Assembly (NCBI RefSeq): GCF_019422935.1
Contig: NZ_JAHZCJ010000005.1
Span: forward strand, 185,097-249,096
Reading direction: 5' to 3'
Source: Desulfovibrio sp.
GTDB taxonomy: Bacteria; Desulfobacterota; Desulfovibrionia; Desulfovibrionales; Desulfovibrionaceae
Length of the DNA stretch: 64,000 nucleotides
The notes under the pieces are model-generated. The model was not told the origin of the DNA. It worked only from the letters and a program-made list of their open reading frames with translations, and made no database searches. Below are positions 1 through 7,710 of the stretch, piece after piece. Positions within the stretch are counted from its first letter, which is position 1. Each line of letters opens with the position of its first letter. The translations under genes were made by a program, and so were the position numbers.

Positions 1-1115
1 GCATAGCCGGCATGAAAGATATCAAGGCTGTGGGCAAAACTGGCGGCATAGCGCTTGTCTATTTTACCGTCATCACGCTTACTGCGCTTGCCATTGGCCT
101 TGTGGTGGTCAACCTTGCCCAGCCCGGCGCTGGCATGAACGTTGATGTAAGCACCTTCAACGCTGCGGACAAGAACATTGCCGCCCAGTATGCTGGCAAG
201 GCCAAAGACAACAACATCGTCAATTTTTTCCTGAACATCATCCCCAATACCTTTGTTTCTGCCTTTACCAGCGGCGAAATCCTCCAGGTGCTGCTGGTGG
301 CCATGCTGTTTGCCTTTGCCCTGAATTACAGCGGCGAAAAGGGCAAGCTGTGCTTTGATCTTATCAAGAGCCTTTCTGAAGTGTTGTTCAAGGTTATCGG
401 CATCATCATGCACGTGGCCCCCATCGGTGCGTTCGGCGCAATGGCTTTTACCATTGGCAAGGAGGGTATTGGCTCTGTGCTTGTGCTTGGTGAGCTCATT
501 GTGTGCTTCTATGTTACAAGCATCCTTTTTGTCGTGTTCATTCTGGGGACCATCTCCTTTAGCTGCGGATTCAGCATCTTCAAGTTTGTGCGCTATATTC
601 GCGAGGAACTGTTTATCGTGCTTGGCACCTCATCTTCCGAATCCGTACTGCCAAACATGCTGCGCAAGATGGAAAAAGCTGGCTGCAACAAAAGCGTGGT
701 AGACCTTGTAATACCCGCTGGATACTCCTTTAACCTTGATGGAACAGCCATTTACCTCACAATGGCGGCCATATTTCTCGCCCAGGCCACCAATACTCCC
801 ATGCCGCTGGGTGATCAGCTTGTGCTCTTGGGTATTCTGCTTATTTCGTCCAAGGGCGCGGCGGCTGTTACCGGTGGCGGCTTTATTGTTCTGGCCGGTA
901 CGCTGAGTTCTGTGGGCAGCATACCGCCAGAGAGCATTGCCGTTATCTTCGGCATTGACCGCTTTATGTCTGAAGCCCGCGCGCTCACCAACCTTGTGGG
1001 CAATGGTGTTGCGACCATCTTTGTTTCAAGGGTTACTGGCAACCTGGATGTGGAAAAGCTGCATGAAGAGCTTGACCGCAAAAGAGTGGTCGGCCAGCCC
1101 GTCCCCATTGTTTAG
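1..1115 (+). CDS. dctA: C4-dicarboxylate:cation symporter DctA (5' end outside window)
   Basis: This is a sodium/proton-coupled dicarboxylate symporter of the DAACS family that imports succinate, fumarate or malate across the inner membrane. The open frame runs to the first bases of the window (residues IAG precede the first Met), so about 60 N-terminal residues are missing from the usual length of roughly 430. Visible family motifs are the QPGAGMNVD stretch after a membrane helix, the serine-rich [13 protein letters not shown] re-entrant loop, [14 protein letters not shown], and the final [19 protein letters not shown] helix that holds substrate-binding Asp, Arg and Asn. Similarity to E. coli DctA recalled from memory is high through the whole length. 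It is followed by a strong intrinsic terminator. Another DAACS member such as a glutamate carrier is possible but less likely. Confidence 0.93.
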   Translation, partial: IAGMKDIKAVGKTGGIALVYFTVITLTALAIGLVVVNLAQPGAGMNVDVSTFNAADKNIAAQYAGKAKDNNIVNFFLNIIPNTFVSAFTSGEILQVLLVAMLFAFALNYSGEKGKLCFDLIKSLSEVLFKVIGIIMHVAPIGAFGAMAFTIGKEGIGSVLVLGELIVCFYVTSILFVVFILGTISFSCGFSIFKFVRYIREELFIVLGTSSSESVLPNMLRKMEKAGCNKSVVDLVIPAGYSFNLDGTAIYLTMAAIFLAQATNTPMPLGDQLVLLGILLISSKGAAAVTGGGFIVLAGTLSSVGSIPPESIAVIFGIDRFMSEARALTNLVGNGVATIFVSRVTGNLDVEKLHEELDRKRVVGQPVPIV

Positions 1116-1126
1116 CCTTCATAAAC

Positions 1127-1163
1127 TGCCTCTGCCCGGTCAATATTCAGCCGGGTAGAGGCA
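1127..1163 (+). terminator. Hairpin downstream of dctA
   Basis: The arms at 1127-1139 and 1151-1163 form a 13-bp stem with one G-T wobble. It starts 11 bases after the dctA stop codon. It lacks a T-run, so it is more likely a 3'-end stabilising stem ahead of the stronger terminator at 1206 than a terminator itself. Confidence 0.45.
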
Positions 1164-1205
1164 TATCCCCCTGCTCCACCGATTTTTCCCCCTCTTAAAT
1201 GTTTG

Positions 1206-1239
1206 TCAGCCCGCAAATATGTCGGGCTGATTTTTCTTT
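1206..1239 (+). terminator. Intrinsic terminator of dctA
   Basis: An 8-bp perfect stem (TCAGCCCG with CGGGCTGA) is followed directly by TTTTTCTTT, the classical rho-independent layout on the plus strand. Confidence 0.8.
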
Positions 1240-1320
1240 ATTCCCACTCCGCCTCCTTGTAACCTTGCAGGACATTGCTGGAATACGGCGCAGCATTGCG
1301 CGCAAACAAAGGTTTTGAAC

Positions 1321-2148
1321 ATGGACATAAAACAATTTGAAGCATTCTGGGCAGACAGGCAGCCGAATCGGTCAGATATGGCGGAGTTCTGGAGCCGCCG
1401 CGCCCAGTCGTTCAACACCCATTCTGCCGAGGCAGATTCCAGCGCGTACCGTCGCGATCTTGTTGCCAAGGTTGCAGCGCGCGCCAAGGTTGGCAAGGAT
1501 GATGCCGTGCTGGATATCGGCTGTGGGCCGGGCAGACATGCCCTGGTTTTTGCGGAGATGGCTGGCCGCGTTGAGGGTTTTGATATCGCGCCCGGCATGA
1601 TCGATTACGCAAATGAAAATGCGCAGCGTGCGGGTATGGAAAATGCTTGTTTTCGTGTGCTTGACTGGGATACTGCGGATCTGAAGCAGCTTGGCTGGCA
1701 AAAGCGGTTTCAGCTTGTCTTCGCCTCGCGCACGCCTGCCGTGTATGACCGTGCTACCCTTGAAAAAATGACAGATGCCTCGCGGGGGTACTGCTGCCTC
1801 ATCACACAGGTGACGGGCGATAATTCTGTTCGGAGGGAACTTGCGCCAGTTGTTGGCGCTGAAAATCACGATGACTATACCCGACGGGGGCTGTACAGCG
1901 CCTTCAATATCCTGTGGTTACAGGGCTATTATCCTGAAGTGGAATACCTCGAGCGCACGTGGGATTCTGACTGCCCGCTGGAAGAAGCCATCGTGATGTA
2001 CACGCGGCATTTTAACAGCAGAGGCCAGCTCACAGAGGCGCAAGAGATCGCCCTGGCAGACAAACTGTGCGCCATGAGCAAGAACGGCTTGGTGCGCGAA
2101 ACTGGCAGCTCGCGGGTGGGCATGCTTTTCTGGAACGCCAGCTTATAA
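1321..2148 (+). CDS. Class I SAM-dependent methyltransferase
   Basis: A 275-residue soluble protein with a Rossmann-type methyltransferase core. Motif I (VLDIGCGPGRHALVF, around residues 65-80) binds S-adenosylmethionine, and the acidic end of strand 2 (VEGFDIAPGMI) follows. The substrate is not evident; the family covers small molecules, lipids and cofactors. I chose the ATG at 1321, with AAAGG about 10 bases upstream; an in-frame TTG six bases earlier is the alternative. The gene stands alone behind the dctA terminator and faces a convergent minus-strand gene. Confidence 0.85.
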   Translation: MDIKQFEAFWADRQPNRSDMAEFWSRRAQSFNTHSAEADSSAYRRDLVAKVAARAKVGKDDAVLDIGCGPGRHALVFAEMAGRVEGFDIAPGMIDYANENAQRAGMENACFRVLDWDTADLKQLGWQKRFQLVFASRTPAVYDRATLEKMTDASRGYCCLITQVTGDNSVRRELAPVVGAENHDDYTRRGLYSAFNILWLQGYYPEVEYLERTWDSDCPLEEAIVMYTRHFNSRGQLTEAQEIALADKLCAMSKNGLVRETGSSRVGMLFWNASL

Positions 2149-2162
2149 GGGTATGCGGGCTG

Positions 2163-2184
2163 AGGGGGGCGGCTGCCCCCTGCC
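2163..2184 (+). terminator. Possible weak terminator after the methyltransferase gene
   Basis: A G-run and C-run (2164-2170 with 2175-2181) form a 7-bp stem with a GGCT loop, then GCCCTTTT. The T-tract is short and displaced, so termination would be weak. The stem could serve both convergent genes. Confidence 0.35.
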
Positions 2185-2197
2185 CTTTTGGCGGTGA

Positions 2198-3199
2198 TCA
2201 GGCCTTTTCTATAAGCCATGTCCTGATGGGAAAAGCTGTTTCCGTCCAGTGCGTTTTATATTGCATTTTGGGGCCATCGAGAGGCCCCATGTCATAGCGT
2301 TGCACGCCTTCCTCGCAGAGCCAGCGGATTTTTTCAATCTGCATGAGGTTGCCCAATGAGAGTTCATGGCAATCCTGCGCATAGCTGAACTGCTGCCCGC
2401 GATAGATATCCCCGGCCAGGCCGCCAAAAATAAAACCCACGTCCATATCTTCACGGCGGGCAAAAATGACGCGTGCGCCTTTCTCTGGCGCGAGCCTCTG
2501 GAGCAGATATGCGTAAAAATCACATATGCCCGGCTCCGCCATGCCACAGTGGTCAATACCCTTCCAGCTTGTGCGCTCAACGGCGATCATGCGGGTAAAC
2601 GTTGCCTTTGCTTCCTCTTCAGTTGAAGGCAGAACGCGTTCATAATAGATGCCCAGCTCGCGCGCTTTTTTTGTCGAACGTTTTATATTGCGGCGCAGAT
2701 TGGCCGAGCGGCGCGAAAGATAGCCGTCCAGCCCGCCAGCAAGCAAAGCCGAACCTTGAATGCCCGCTTTTACCAGGTGCGCCTGGAGGGGCATGCCTGT
2801 TTTGTTGAGCATGTTCTGTACATAATCCAGGCCAGGGCCAAGCCCGCCCACAAGAACCTTGGGAAATCTGGGAGCATAGGTTCTGGCAAAAAAGTGCATG
2901 GCTTCGGCAAAAAGCTGCGGGGCATAGCTGCCCAGAAGCGGGCAGCCGAAAAACCACGAAGGTTCAAGGGGCGTGATATATATCTCTTCTTCCGAAACAA
3001 GGCCTTCCGCAAACGCAATAACGCTGCCGTCAGCTTCTGCAAAAAGTAAACGCCTTTTGGGGCCAAAGGCGTCATGAAAGGCAAGTTGCCACGCTGGCGT
3101 ACAACTGAAGGGGTCGGCCTGTGCGCTGTGCAGCGCTGCGCTGTGCCACGTTGCGTATTGATCGGGCTTGGCGTTGTGGGGCAAATGTATAAACTGCAT
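2198..3199 (-). CDS. FemAB/BioF2-like GNAT-fold acyltransferase
   Basis: A 333-residue protein resembling the Acetyltransf_6 (BioF2-like) branch of the GNAT superfamily, related to FemAB peptidyltransferases. Supporting features are a charged RRSANLRRNIKRSTKKARELG segment in the middle, typical of this family before the second GNAT unit, and the C-terminal LMQIEKIRWLCEEGVQRYDMG and KMQYKTHW motifs. Members transfer acyl or aminoacyl groups to envelope polysaccharides or lipids; the substrate here is unknown. The start at 3199 (MQFIHLPHN) fits the family N-terminus; an in-frame ATG lies at 3262. No obvious Shine-Dalgarno sequence helps to choose. Confidence 0.75.
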   Translation of the reverse strand: MQFIHLPHNAKPDQYATWHSAALHSAQADPFSCTPAWQLAFHDAFGPKRRLLFAEADGSVIAFAEGLVSEEEIYITPLEPSWFFGCPLLGSYAPQLFAEAMHFFARTYAPRFPKVLVGGLGPGLDYVQNMLNKTGMPLQAHLVKAGIQGSALLAGGLDGYLSRRSANLRRNIKRSTKKARELGIYYERVLPSTEEEAKATFTRMIAVERTSWKGIDHCGMAEPGICDFYAYLLQRLAPEKGARVIFARREDMDVGFIFGGLAGDIYRGQQFSYAQDCHELSLGNLMQIEKIRWLCEEGVQRYDMGPLDGPKMQYKTHWTETAFPIRTWLIEKA

Positions 3200-3315
3200 G
3201 GCGGCACCGGAGTAAAAGGCAAGGCGTTTATGCCCCTGGCGCTGTTTCGCACCACAAGGCATAAACGCCGTCTATATTGGTTTTACGGGCCTGATCAGCT
3301 GCTGGCAGGATCAGA

Positions 3316-3516
3316 CTATTTGTCTGTTGCAGCGTCGTCCTGTTTCTTTTTTTCGGCTGCGTATTCTTCTTCATGTATAAGCGTGCTACCGCACCGTGGG
3401 CAGGACAGGAATCTGAAAAATAGCCGAAGTTTAAAGATAAATTCATCCACGAGGCCCGTTGGGCAGTAAAAAACATCACCACAGCGCTTGCAGCGGTAGA
3501 CAGTTTTTCCTTTCAT
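3316..3516 (-). CDS. Small zinc-ribbon protein
   Basis: A 66-residue protein with two Cys pairs, CKRCG near residue 9 and CPRCG near residue 39, spaced as in a rubredoxin-like zinc ribbon, and a charged C-terminal tail (EEEYAAEKKK). A G-rich stretch precedes the ATG and can act as ribosome binding site. The two-knuckle pattern argues for a real metal-binding protein, but nothing indicates its partner. It is read in the same direction as the flanking genes. Confidence 0.65.
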   Translation of the reverse strand: MKGKTVYRCKRCGDVFYCPTGLVDEFIFKLRLFFRFLSCPRCGSTLIHEEEYAAEKKKQDDAATDK

Positions 3517-3587
3517 AATGCCCCCACGGTAGCCAATGAATACCTGTCAAAGAATTACCATGTATGGTGGGGGTTATCAATTACCCT

Positions 3588-3652
3588 GCCCATGCCATTG
3601 TGCCGGCATCCCATCAGGTGCATGGGCGCCCTCCTGTCCATGAAGGGCACCC
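3588..3652 (-). repeat. Two overlapping, mutually exclusive stem-loops
   Basis: Arms 3588-3595 and 3620-3627 form a perfect 8-bp stem. Arms 3624-3631 and 3645-3652 form another 8-bp stem with one G-T pair. They share 3624-3627, so the RNA can form only one at a time. The element lies between the Rid gene stop and the zinc-ribbon gene start on the minus strand. There is no T-run. Confidence 0.4.
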
Positions 3653-3656
3653 GGGA

Positions 3657-4058
3657 TTAGCCCTGGGGTTGCTTTGCAGCCCAGATATCAATTTCTATGC
3701 TGATTTCCGGTAGGCCCAATGCCGTTACGTACGCAATAGTCATCGATGGGTAAGTGCTGCCAAAAAGCTTATCCCACTCGTTATCGAAATAATCCCAGTC
3801 TATTTCTTTCACGGACCAAATATTAACCTTGGTAATATCTGCTCCCGACAGTCCCTCAGTATCAAGCAGTGCTTTAATATTCTTAAAAAGTTGCTGCACT
3901 TCATCGTTAAAATCCGCAGGAAAAGCGCCATCACCCCTGATGCCGATTTGCCCTGAAAACACATAGGTGTCCATACCAGCGGGTATAATGGTTGTATGCG
4001 AATATTTTCCAACAGGCTGATACATGGTTTTGGGTGTTTTTCTTATAATGGTCTTCAT
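3657..4058 (-). CDS. Rid (YjgF/YER057c/UK114) family protein
   Basis: A 133-residue protein covering the full Rid fold (VFSGQIGIRGDG, then LFKNIKALLDTEGLSGADITKVNIW, then SIEIDIWAAK). RidA proper hydrolyses reactive enamine/imine intermediates of amino-acid metabolism as a trimer. The arginine that RidA uses near the end of the fold, in the Y-P-x-R context, is replaced here: the segment reads YPSMTIAYV. It may therefore belong to a non-RidA subgroup with another role. Base composition is visibly more A+T-rich than in neighbouring genes. An 18-bp palindromic site sits just upstream. Confidence 0.85.
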   Translation of the reverse strand: MKTIIRKTPKTMYQPVGKYSHTTIIPAGMDTYVFSGQIGIRGDGAFPADFNDEVQQLFKNIKALLDTEGLSGADITKVNIWSVKEIDWDYFDNEWDKLFGSTYPSMTIAYVTALGLPEISIEIDIWAAKQPQG

Positions 4059-4093
4059 GGTAATCTCTTTGCTTTGAATGGTGCTGTTTGTAT

Positions 4094-4111
4094 TTTTCGC
4101 AGGTGCGAAAA
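4094..4111 (-). promoter_or_regulatory. Operator-like palindrome upstream of the Rid gene
   Basis: TTTTCGCA and TGCGAAAA form a perfect inverted repeat with a 2-base spacer, ending 36 bases before the Rid start codon. Position and symmetry fit a dimeric repressor site. The regulator is unknown. Confidence 0.5.
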
Positions 4112-4112
4112 T

Positions 4113-4187
4113 AGCATCTGGATGGTCTTACTGGAGGTTGAGCAGGACTTTTAGAATAACAGCATCTTAAAAATTTTGAAAGCATCT
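4113..4187 (-). repeat. Three direct AGCATCT repeats
   Basis: The heptamer AGCATCT occurs at 4113-4119, 4161-4167 and 4181-4187, all in the same orientation. The last two are exactly 20 bases apart, about two helical turns. They lie in the promoter region of the Rid gene, beyond the palindrome. The rest of 4059-4282 shows no recognisable gene. Confidence 0.4.
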
Positions 4188-4282
4188 CGTTGCAGTTGTG
4201 AAAAATAGTATGACAGAAGCGTCCTTGGTGCAGATATTGCCGGGCTTGCCGGCCCGGCCAATGAATCTGTAGTGTCTGCCGC

Positions 4283-4320
4283 AAAACAAAAAACCCGGAA
4301 GTCTCGTAAGACTTCCGGGT
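4283..4320 (-). terminator. Intrinsic terminator of the tRNA-Met transcript
   Basis: The arms 4293-4303 and 4310-4320 form a perfect 11-bp stem. On the minus strand it is followed by TTTTTGTTTT. It lies 9 bases past the tRNA 3' end. Confidence 0.88.
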
Positions 4321-4329
4321 ATGAAATTC

Positions 4330-4406
4330 TGGTAGCAAGGGAGGGATTTGAACCCCCGACACTGCGGGTATGAACCGCATGCTCTGACCAACTGAGCTAC
4401 CTTGCC
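4330..4406 (-). tRNA. tRNA-Met (anticodon CAT)
   Basis: A 77-base cloverleaf on the minus strand, with GGCAAGG/CCTTGCT acceptor stem, GCTCAGTTGGTCAGAGC D arm, TGCGG/CCGCA anticodon stem around loop TTCATAC, GGTTCAAATCC T arm, discriminator A and encoded CCA. The anticodon is CAT. The G1-U72 wobble pair and the lack of the three G-C pairs in the anticodon stem argue against an initiator. Elongator Met is the best call, but a lysidine-modified tRNA-Ile (CAT) cannot be excluded from the sequence alone. Confidence 0.9.
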
Positions 4407-4441
4407 GTGTCAGCGCCTCGTTAGCGCGACGATCTATTTAT

Positions 4442-4463
4442 AAAAATTGCCGCCCCTTGGCAA
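4442..4463 (-). terminator. Possible terminator of uppP
   Basis: On the minus strand TTGCC and GGCAA form a 5-bp stem around a G-rich loop, followed by TTTTTA. It lies 10 bases after the uppP stop codon. The same A+T-rich stretch could also be part of the tRNA-Met promoter (TTGCCA, then TAAATA 17 bases on). Confidence 0.4.
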
Positions 4464-4472
4464 GCATTTTTT

Positions 4473-5270
4473 TTAGTTCACCATGAAATAGTAAATAAAA
4501 GGTGCGATTAACAGGCGGTACACGGCAAAAGGCACCAGGGTCACGCGGCCCATGAGGGCGATGAACACTTTGACCGCCAGCAAGGCCGAAAGGAAGGAGC
4601 CTATCATGCCCACGGCAAAAAAGGGAATATCCGCAGCGCTGAACAGATGCCAGCTTTTCAGCATGTCGTAGCCGGTGGCGGCAACCATGATGGGCACTGC
4701 GGCAATGAACGAATACTCCGCAGCCAGCGAGCGCTTGCCGCCAAGCAGCATGCCGCCCATGATGGTTGAGGCCGAGCGCGAAAAACCGGGCCACAGAGCA
4801 AGGCACTGAAAGCAGCCAATGCCAAGGGCCAGCTTGGGCGTCATGTCATCCAGTGTAATATACGAGGGTTTGAACTTGCGGCGTTCAACCACTATCATCA
4901 TCACAGCGCCCACAACCAGCGCAATGAGCACGGTCAAGGGACGGAACAGATAGGTCTTGATGGTTGAGTGCAGCAAAAGCCCAAGCACACTGGCGGGCAG
5001 CGATGTAAGGATAAGCAGCATGATGCCGCGCATGCCCGCAAAGCGCACATAGGGCTGGGGACGCACAAGGCCCCAGAAGCGCTTCCAGTACAGCACCACC
5101 ACGGCCATGATGGCGCCAAGCTGAATAACGACCTCAAAGGTGGCGGCCTTTTCGCCCATGAAGTTGAGCAGATCGCCCACCAGAATAAGATGGCCGGATG
5201 AGGAAACAGGCAGAAATTCCGTCAGCCCCTCGACAATGCTTAAAATTACCGCAGTAAACAGATTATCCAT
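4473..5270 (-). CDS. uppP: Undecaprenyl-diphosphatase UppP (BacA)
   Basis: A polytopic inner-membrane enzyme of 265 residues that dephosphorylates undecaprenyl pyrophosphate to recycle the lipid carrier for peptidoglycan and other envelope polymers. Both BacA signatures are present: EGLTEFLPVSSSGHLIL near the N-terminus, with catalytic Glu, Ser and His, and LWPGFSRSASTIMGGML in the second half. The start at 5270 (MDNLFTAVIL) matches the family and has AGAGGG just upstream; the frame stays open upstream without conserved sequence. The gene is divergent from the small gene at 5384. Confidence 0.95.
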   Translation of the reverse strand: MDNLFTAVILSIVEGLTEFLPVSSSGHLILVGDLLNFMGEKAATFEVVIQLGAIMAVVVLYWKRFWGLVRPQPYVRFAGMRGIMLLILTSLPASVLGLLLHSTIKTYLFRPLTVLIALVVGAVMMIVVERRKFKPSYITLDDMTPKLALGIGCFQCLALWPGFSRSASTIMGGMLLGGKRSLAAEYSFIAAVPIMVAATGYDMLKSWHLFSAADIPFFAVGMIGSFLSALLAVKVFIALMGRVTLVPFAVYRLLIAPFIYYFMVN

Positions 5271-5383
5271 AAAAACCCTCTGGCGCGAAATCCTGTCGCC
5301 TAGTGTGGGATGTGTCGCCCTGCGGGCAGAGCATTGCCAAAAGGCGGCACAACGGCTATGGGTGAATAAAAAAGGATATCTCC

Positions 5384-5575
5384 ATGACAACCATTATGCC
5401 GCAAGGTGAACTTGTTCGTAAGGCTGCGGCCTATTTGGCGGAACAGCGCGCCCTGCATACTGGCAAGAGCCTGTCTGCCCTTCTGGATGAAGCGGGTATG
5501 CGTTTCAACCTTACTCCGCTTGATGCCGCCGCCCTTGAGCGCCTGTTCCGTGAAGAAGAGGCCAAGGCCCACTAG
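5384..5575 (+). CDS. Small conserved-looking hypothetical protein
   Basis: A 63-residue acidic-to-neutral helical protein (KAAAYLAEQRALHTGKSLSALLDEAGMRFNLTPLDAAALERLF) with a good AAGGA ribosome binding site 8 bases before its ATG. It has no signal peptide, Cys pair or membrane segment. The frame is closed and the protein ends in a charged REEEAKAH tail, which suggests a real small protein. I do not recognise a family. Its start lies 113 bases from the divergent uppP start. Confidence 0.6.
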   Translation: MTTIMPQGELVRKAAAYLAEQRALHTGKSLSALLDEAGMRFNLTPLDAAALERLFREEEAKAH

Positions 5576-5626
5576 AGCATTTCCGCCCATCGTTCTGTAT
5601 TCATTTTACTGATGGTGGTTGCAGAC

Positions 5627-5655
5627 GTCGCGCCCATTTGAACCACGGGTGCGAC
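5627..5655. terminator. Hairpin between convergent genes
   Basis: Arms 5627-5635 and 5647-5655 form a 9-bp stem with one G-T pair in the gap between the small gene at 5384 and the metG stop codon. There is no T-run on either strand, so this is a weak call. Confidence 0.3.
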
Positions 5656-5674
5656 GCCGCTTACCACGTCTGAA

Positions 5675-7687
5675 TTATGCTATTTCGCTGCCGTCAGGCA
5701 CGTCGCGGTCCACAGCAAGCAGCCCGAGCGCGTCGTCTGCGCCTGCCGTAAGCACCATGCCGTGCGAAACCAGCCCGCGTATCTTGCGCGGGGCAAGGTT
5801 CAGCACAGCGCACACGCGCTTGCCCACCACATCTTCCGGCGCATAGTGTTCTGCCAGGCCAGAGAGAATCTGACGCAGCTGACCTTCGCCAAAATCAATT
5901 TCAAGCCGCAGAATGCGGTCGGCATTGGGGTGTTTTTCCGCCACCTTGACCGTGCCTACGCGTAGATCCAGAGCCTTGAACTGGTCAAATTCCACATTGG
6001 GTTTGACGGCGGGCGCGTCTGCCCCGCCCTGCCCTGCTGTAGCCTGATTGGGTGCAGCCTGCTTGGGCGCGGCTTTTTCCTGCGGTTTTTCCGCCTGCTT
6101 GTCCTTCTTTTGAGCCTTGGGTTCCTTGCTGTCCGCGCCTTCTTTTTTCACTTCAATGCGCGGGAACAGGTTGGAGCCTTCCGCCACCTGAATACCGGGT
6201 TCAAGGCCTTCAAAATGGACAATTTCGTCTTCCACATTGGCAACCGGGGGCTGGCCTTCCTGCACGGGCTGCCCGAGCTGGGCCAGCATTTTGCCAGAGG
6301 CCACAGGCATGACGGGCCAGAGGCAGAGCGCGGTTTTGCGCATGGCAGCCAGCATGACGTACATGACAGTGGCGAGGCGCTCCATGTTGCCCTGCTTGTA
6401 GAGCGTCCAGGGGGCCTGGGTGTCCACGTATTTGTTCAGGGCGCGCACGAGTTCCCATAGGGATTCAAGCCCCTGGGCAAACTGCACGTTGCCAAAAAGC
6501 TGCACAAAATTGCGCATGGAGTTGGCGCACAGGTCGGCAATGGCCTTGTCGTCTTCCTGCAAGGCCTTGGGCATGGGCACATGGCTGCCAAAATATTTGG
6601 CCGTCATGGAAAGCACACGGCTGAACAGGTTGCCGAGGTCGTTGGCGAGGTCGGCGTTGATGCGGCCAACAAGGGCGTCTTCGCTAAAGCTGGCGTCAGA
6701 ACCAAAGTGCATTTCGCGCAGCAGAAAATAGCGGAAGGCGTCCGGCCCGAAGCGCTGGGCCATGTCGCTCGGTTCCACAACATTGCCAAGCGATTTTGAC
6801 ATCTTGGTGTCGCGCACAAGCCAGTAGCCGTGAACGTTCAGATGCTCATAGAGCGGCAGGCCGGCAGATTTGAGCATGGTGGGCCAGAATACGGCGTGGG
6901 GCTTGAGAATATCCTTGGCAACCAGGTGTTCGCCGGGCCAGAACTTTTTAAAATCTTCGCCTTCGGGCCAGTTCAGCGCGCTGATGTAGTTGAGCAGCGC
7001 GTCAAACCACACGTAGCAGACGTAATCCTTGTCAAAAGGCAGTTCGATGCCCCAGGTCAGGCGCGATTTGGGGCGCGAGATGCACAGGTCTTCCAGCGCG
7101 CCGGATTCGAGCATGGCCAGCACTTCGCTGCGGTAGCGCTCGGGCCGGATAAACGAAGGATTGGCCTCAATGTGCTCCTTGAGCCAGGGCAGGTACTTTG
7201 ACATGCGGAAGAAGTAGTTCTTCTCGCTGATAAACTCAGGCTTGGTCAGGTGCTGGGGGCAGAGGCCGTTTTCCAGTTCCTTTTCAGTATAGAACCGCTC
7301 GCAGCCGTAGCAGTAATGCCCGCCGAACTCGCCAAAATAGATGTCGCCCGCGTCATAAACCTTTTGCAAAAAGGCCTGCACGGCGCTGATGTGCTCGGGA
7401 TCGGTGGTGCGCACAAAGCGGTCGTTGGCAACGTCAAGCTTGGGCCACAGGGCGCGGAAGCGGCCGCTGATGTCGTCCACAAACTCCTTGGGAGTCTGGC
7501 CTTGTTTTTCTGCCGCCTGAACAATCTTGTCGCCGTGTTCGTCCGTACCGGTGAGGAACATGGTGTCCTCGCCAATCAGCTTGTGGTAGCGGGCCATGGC
7601 GTCGGCAACCACAGTGGTATAGGCATGCCCCAGATGGGGTTTGGCATTGACGTAATAGATGGGCGTTGTGATGAAAAAGCTGTTCAC
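5675..7687 (-). CDS. metG: Methionyl-tRNA synthetase
   Basis: This enzyme charges tRNA-Met. The 670-residue protein has the class I HIGH variant HLGH (residues 18-21) and KMSKS at 295-299. The zinc knuckle region reads CYGC followed by CPQH, the version with a His replacing the last Cys. The anticodon-binding helices follow. A Lys/Glu/Ala/Gln-rich linker leads to a C-terminal EMAPII/Trbp111-type tRNA-binding OB fold (FKALDLRVGTVKVAEKHPNADRIL). It lies 23 bases downstream of ricT and is probably cotranscribed. Confidence 0.97.
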   Translation of the reverse strand: MNSFFITTPIYYVNAKPHLGHAYTTVVADAMARYHKLIGEDTMFLTGTDEHGDKIVQAAEKQGQTPKEFVDDISGRFRALWPKLDVANDRFVRTTDPEHISAVQAFLQKVYDAGDIYFGEFGGHYCYGCERFYTEKELENGLCPQHLTKPEFISEKNYFFRMSKYLPWLKEHIEANPSFIRPERYRSEVLAMLESGALEDLCISRPKSRLTWGIELPFDKDYVCYVWFDALLNYISALNWPEGEDFKKFWPGEHLVAKDILKPHAVFWPTMLKSAGLPLYEHLNVHGYWLVRDTKMSKSLGNVVEPSDMAQRFGPDAFRYFLLREMHFGSDASFSEDALVGRINADLANDLGNLFSRVLSMTAKYFGSHVPMPKALQEDDKAIADLCANSMRNFVQLFGNVQFAQGLESLWELVRALNKYVDTQAPWTLYKQGNMERLATVMYVMLAAMRKTALCLWPVMPVASGKMLAQLGQPVQEGQPPVANVEDEIVHFEGLEPGIQVAEGSNLFPRIEVKKEGADSKEPKAQKKDKQAEKPQEKAAPKQAAPNQATAGQGGADAPAVKPNVEFDQFKALDLRVGTVKVAEKHPNADRILRLEIDFGEGQLRQILSGLAEHYAPEDVVGKRVCAVLNLAPRKIRGLVSHGMVLTAGADDALGLLAVDRDVPDGSEIA

Positions 7688-7710
7688 TCAAGGCTCCGTA
7701 AGCTTAATTG

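Noticed and set aside
3563..3580. Hairpin or leader element just upstream of the zinc-ribbon gene
   Set aside because: Only a short G-run with loose pairing; no stem of useful length could be drawn beyond the one already listed.
4330..4406. tRNA-Met as attachment site of an integrated element
   Set aside because: No integrase gene and no second copy of the tRNA 3' end were found nearby.
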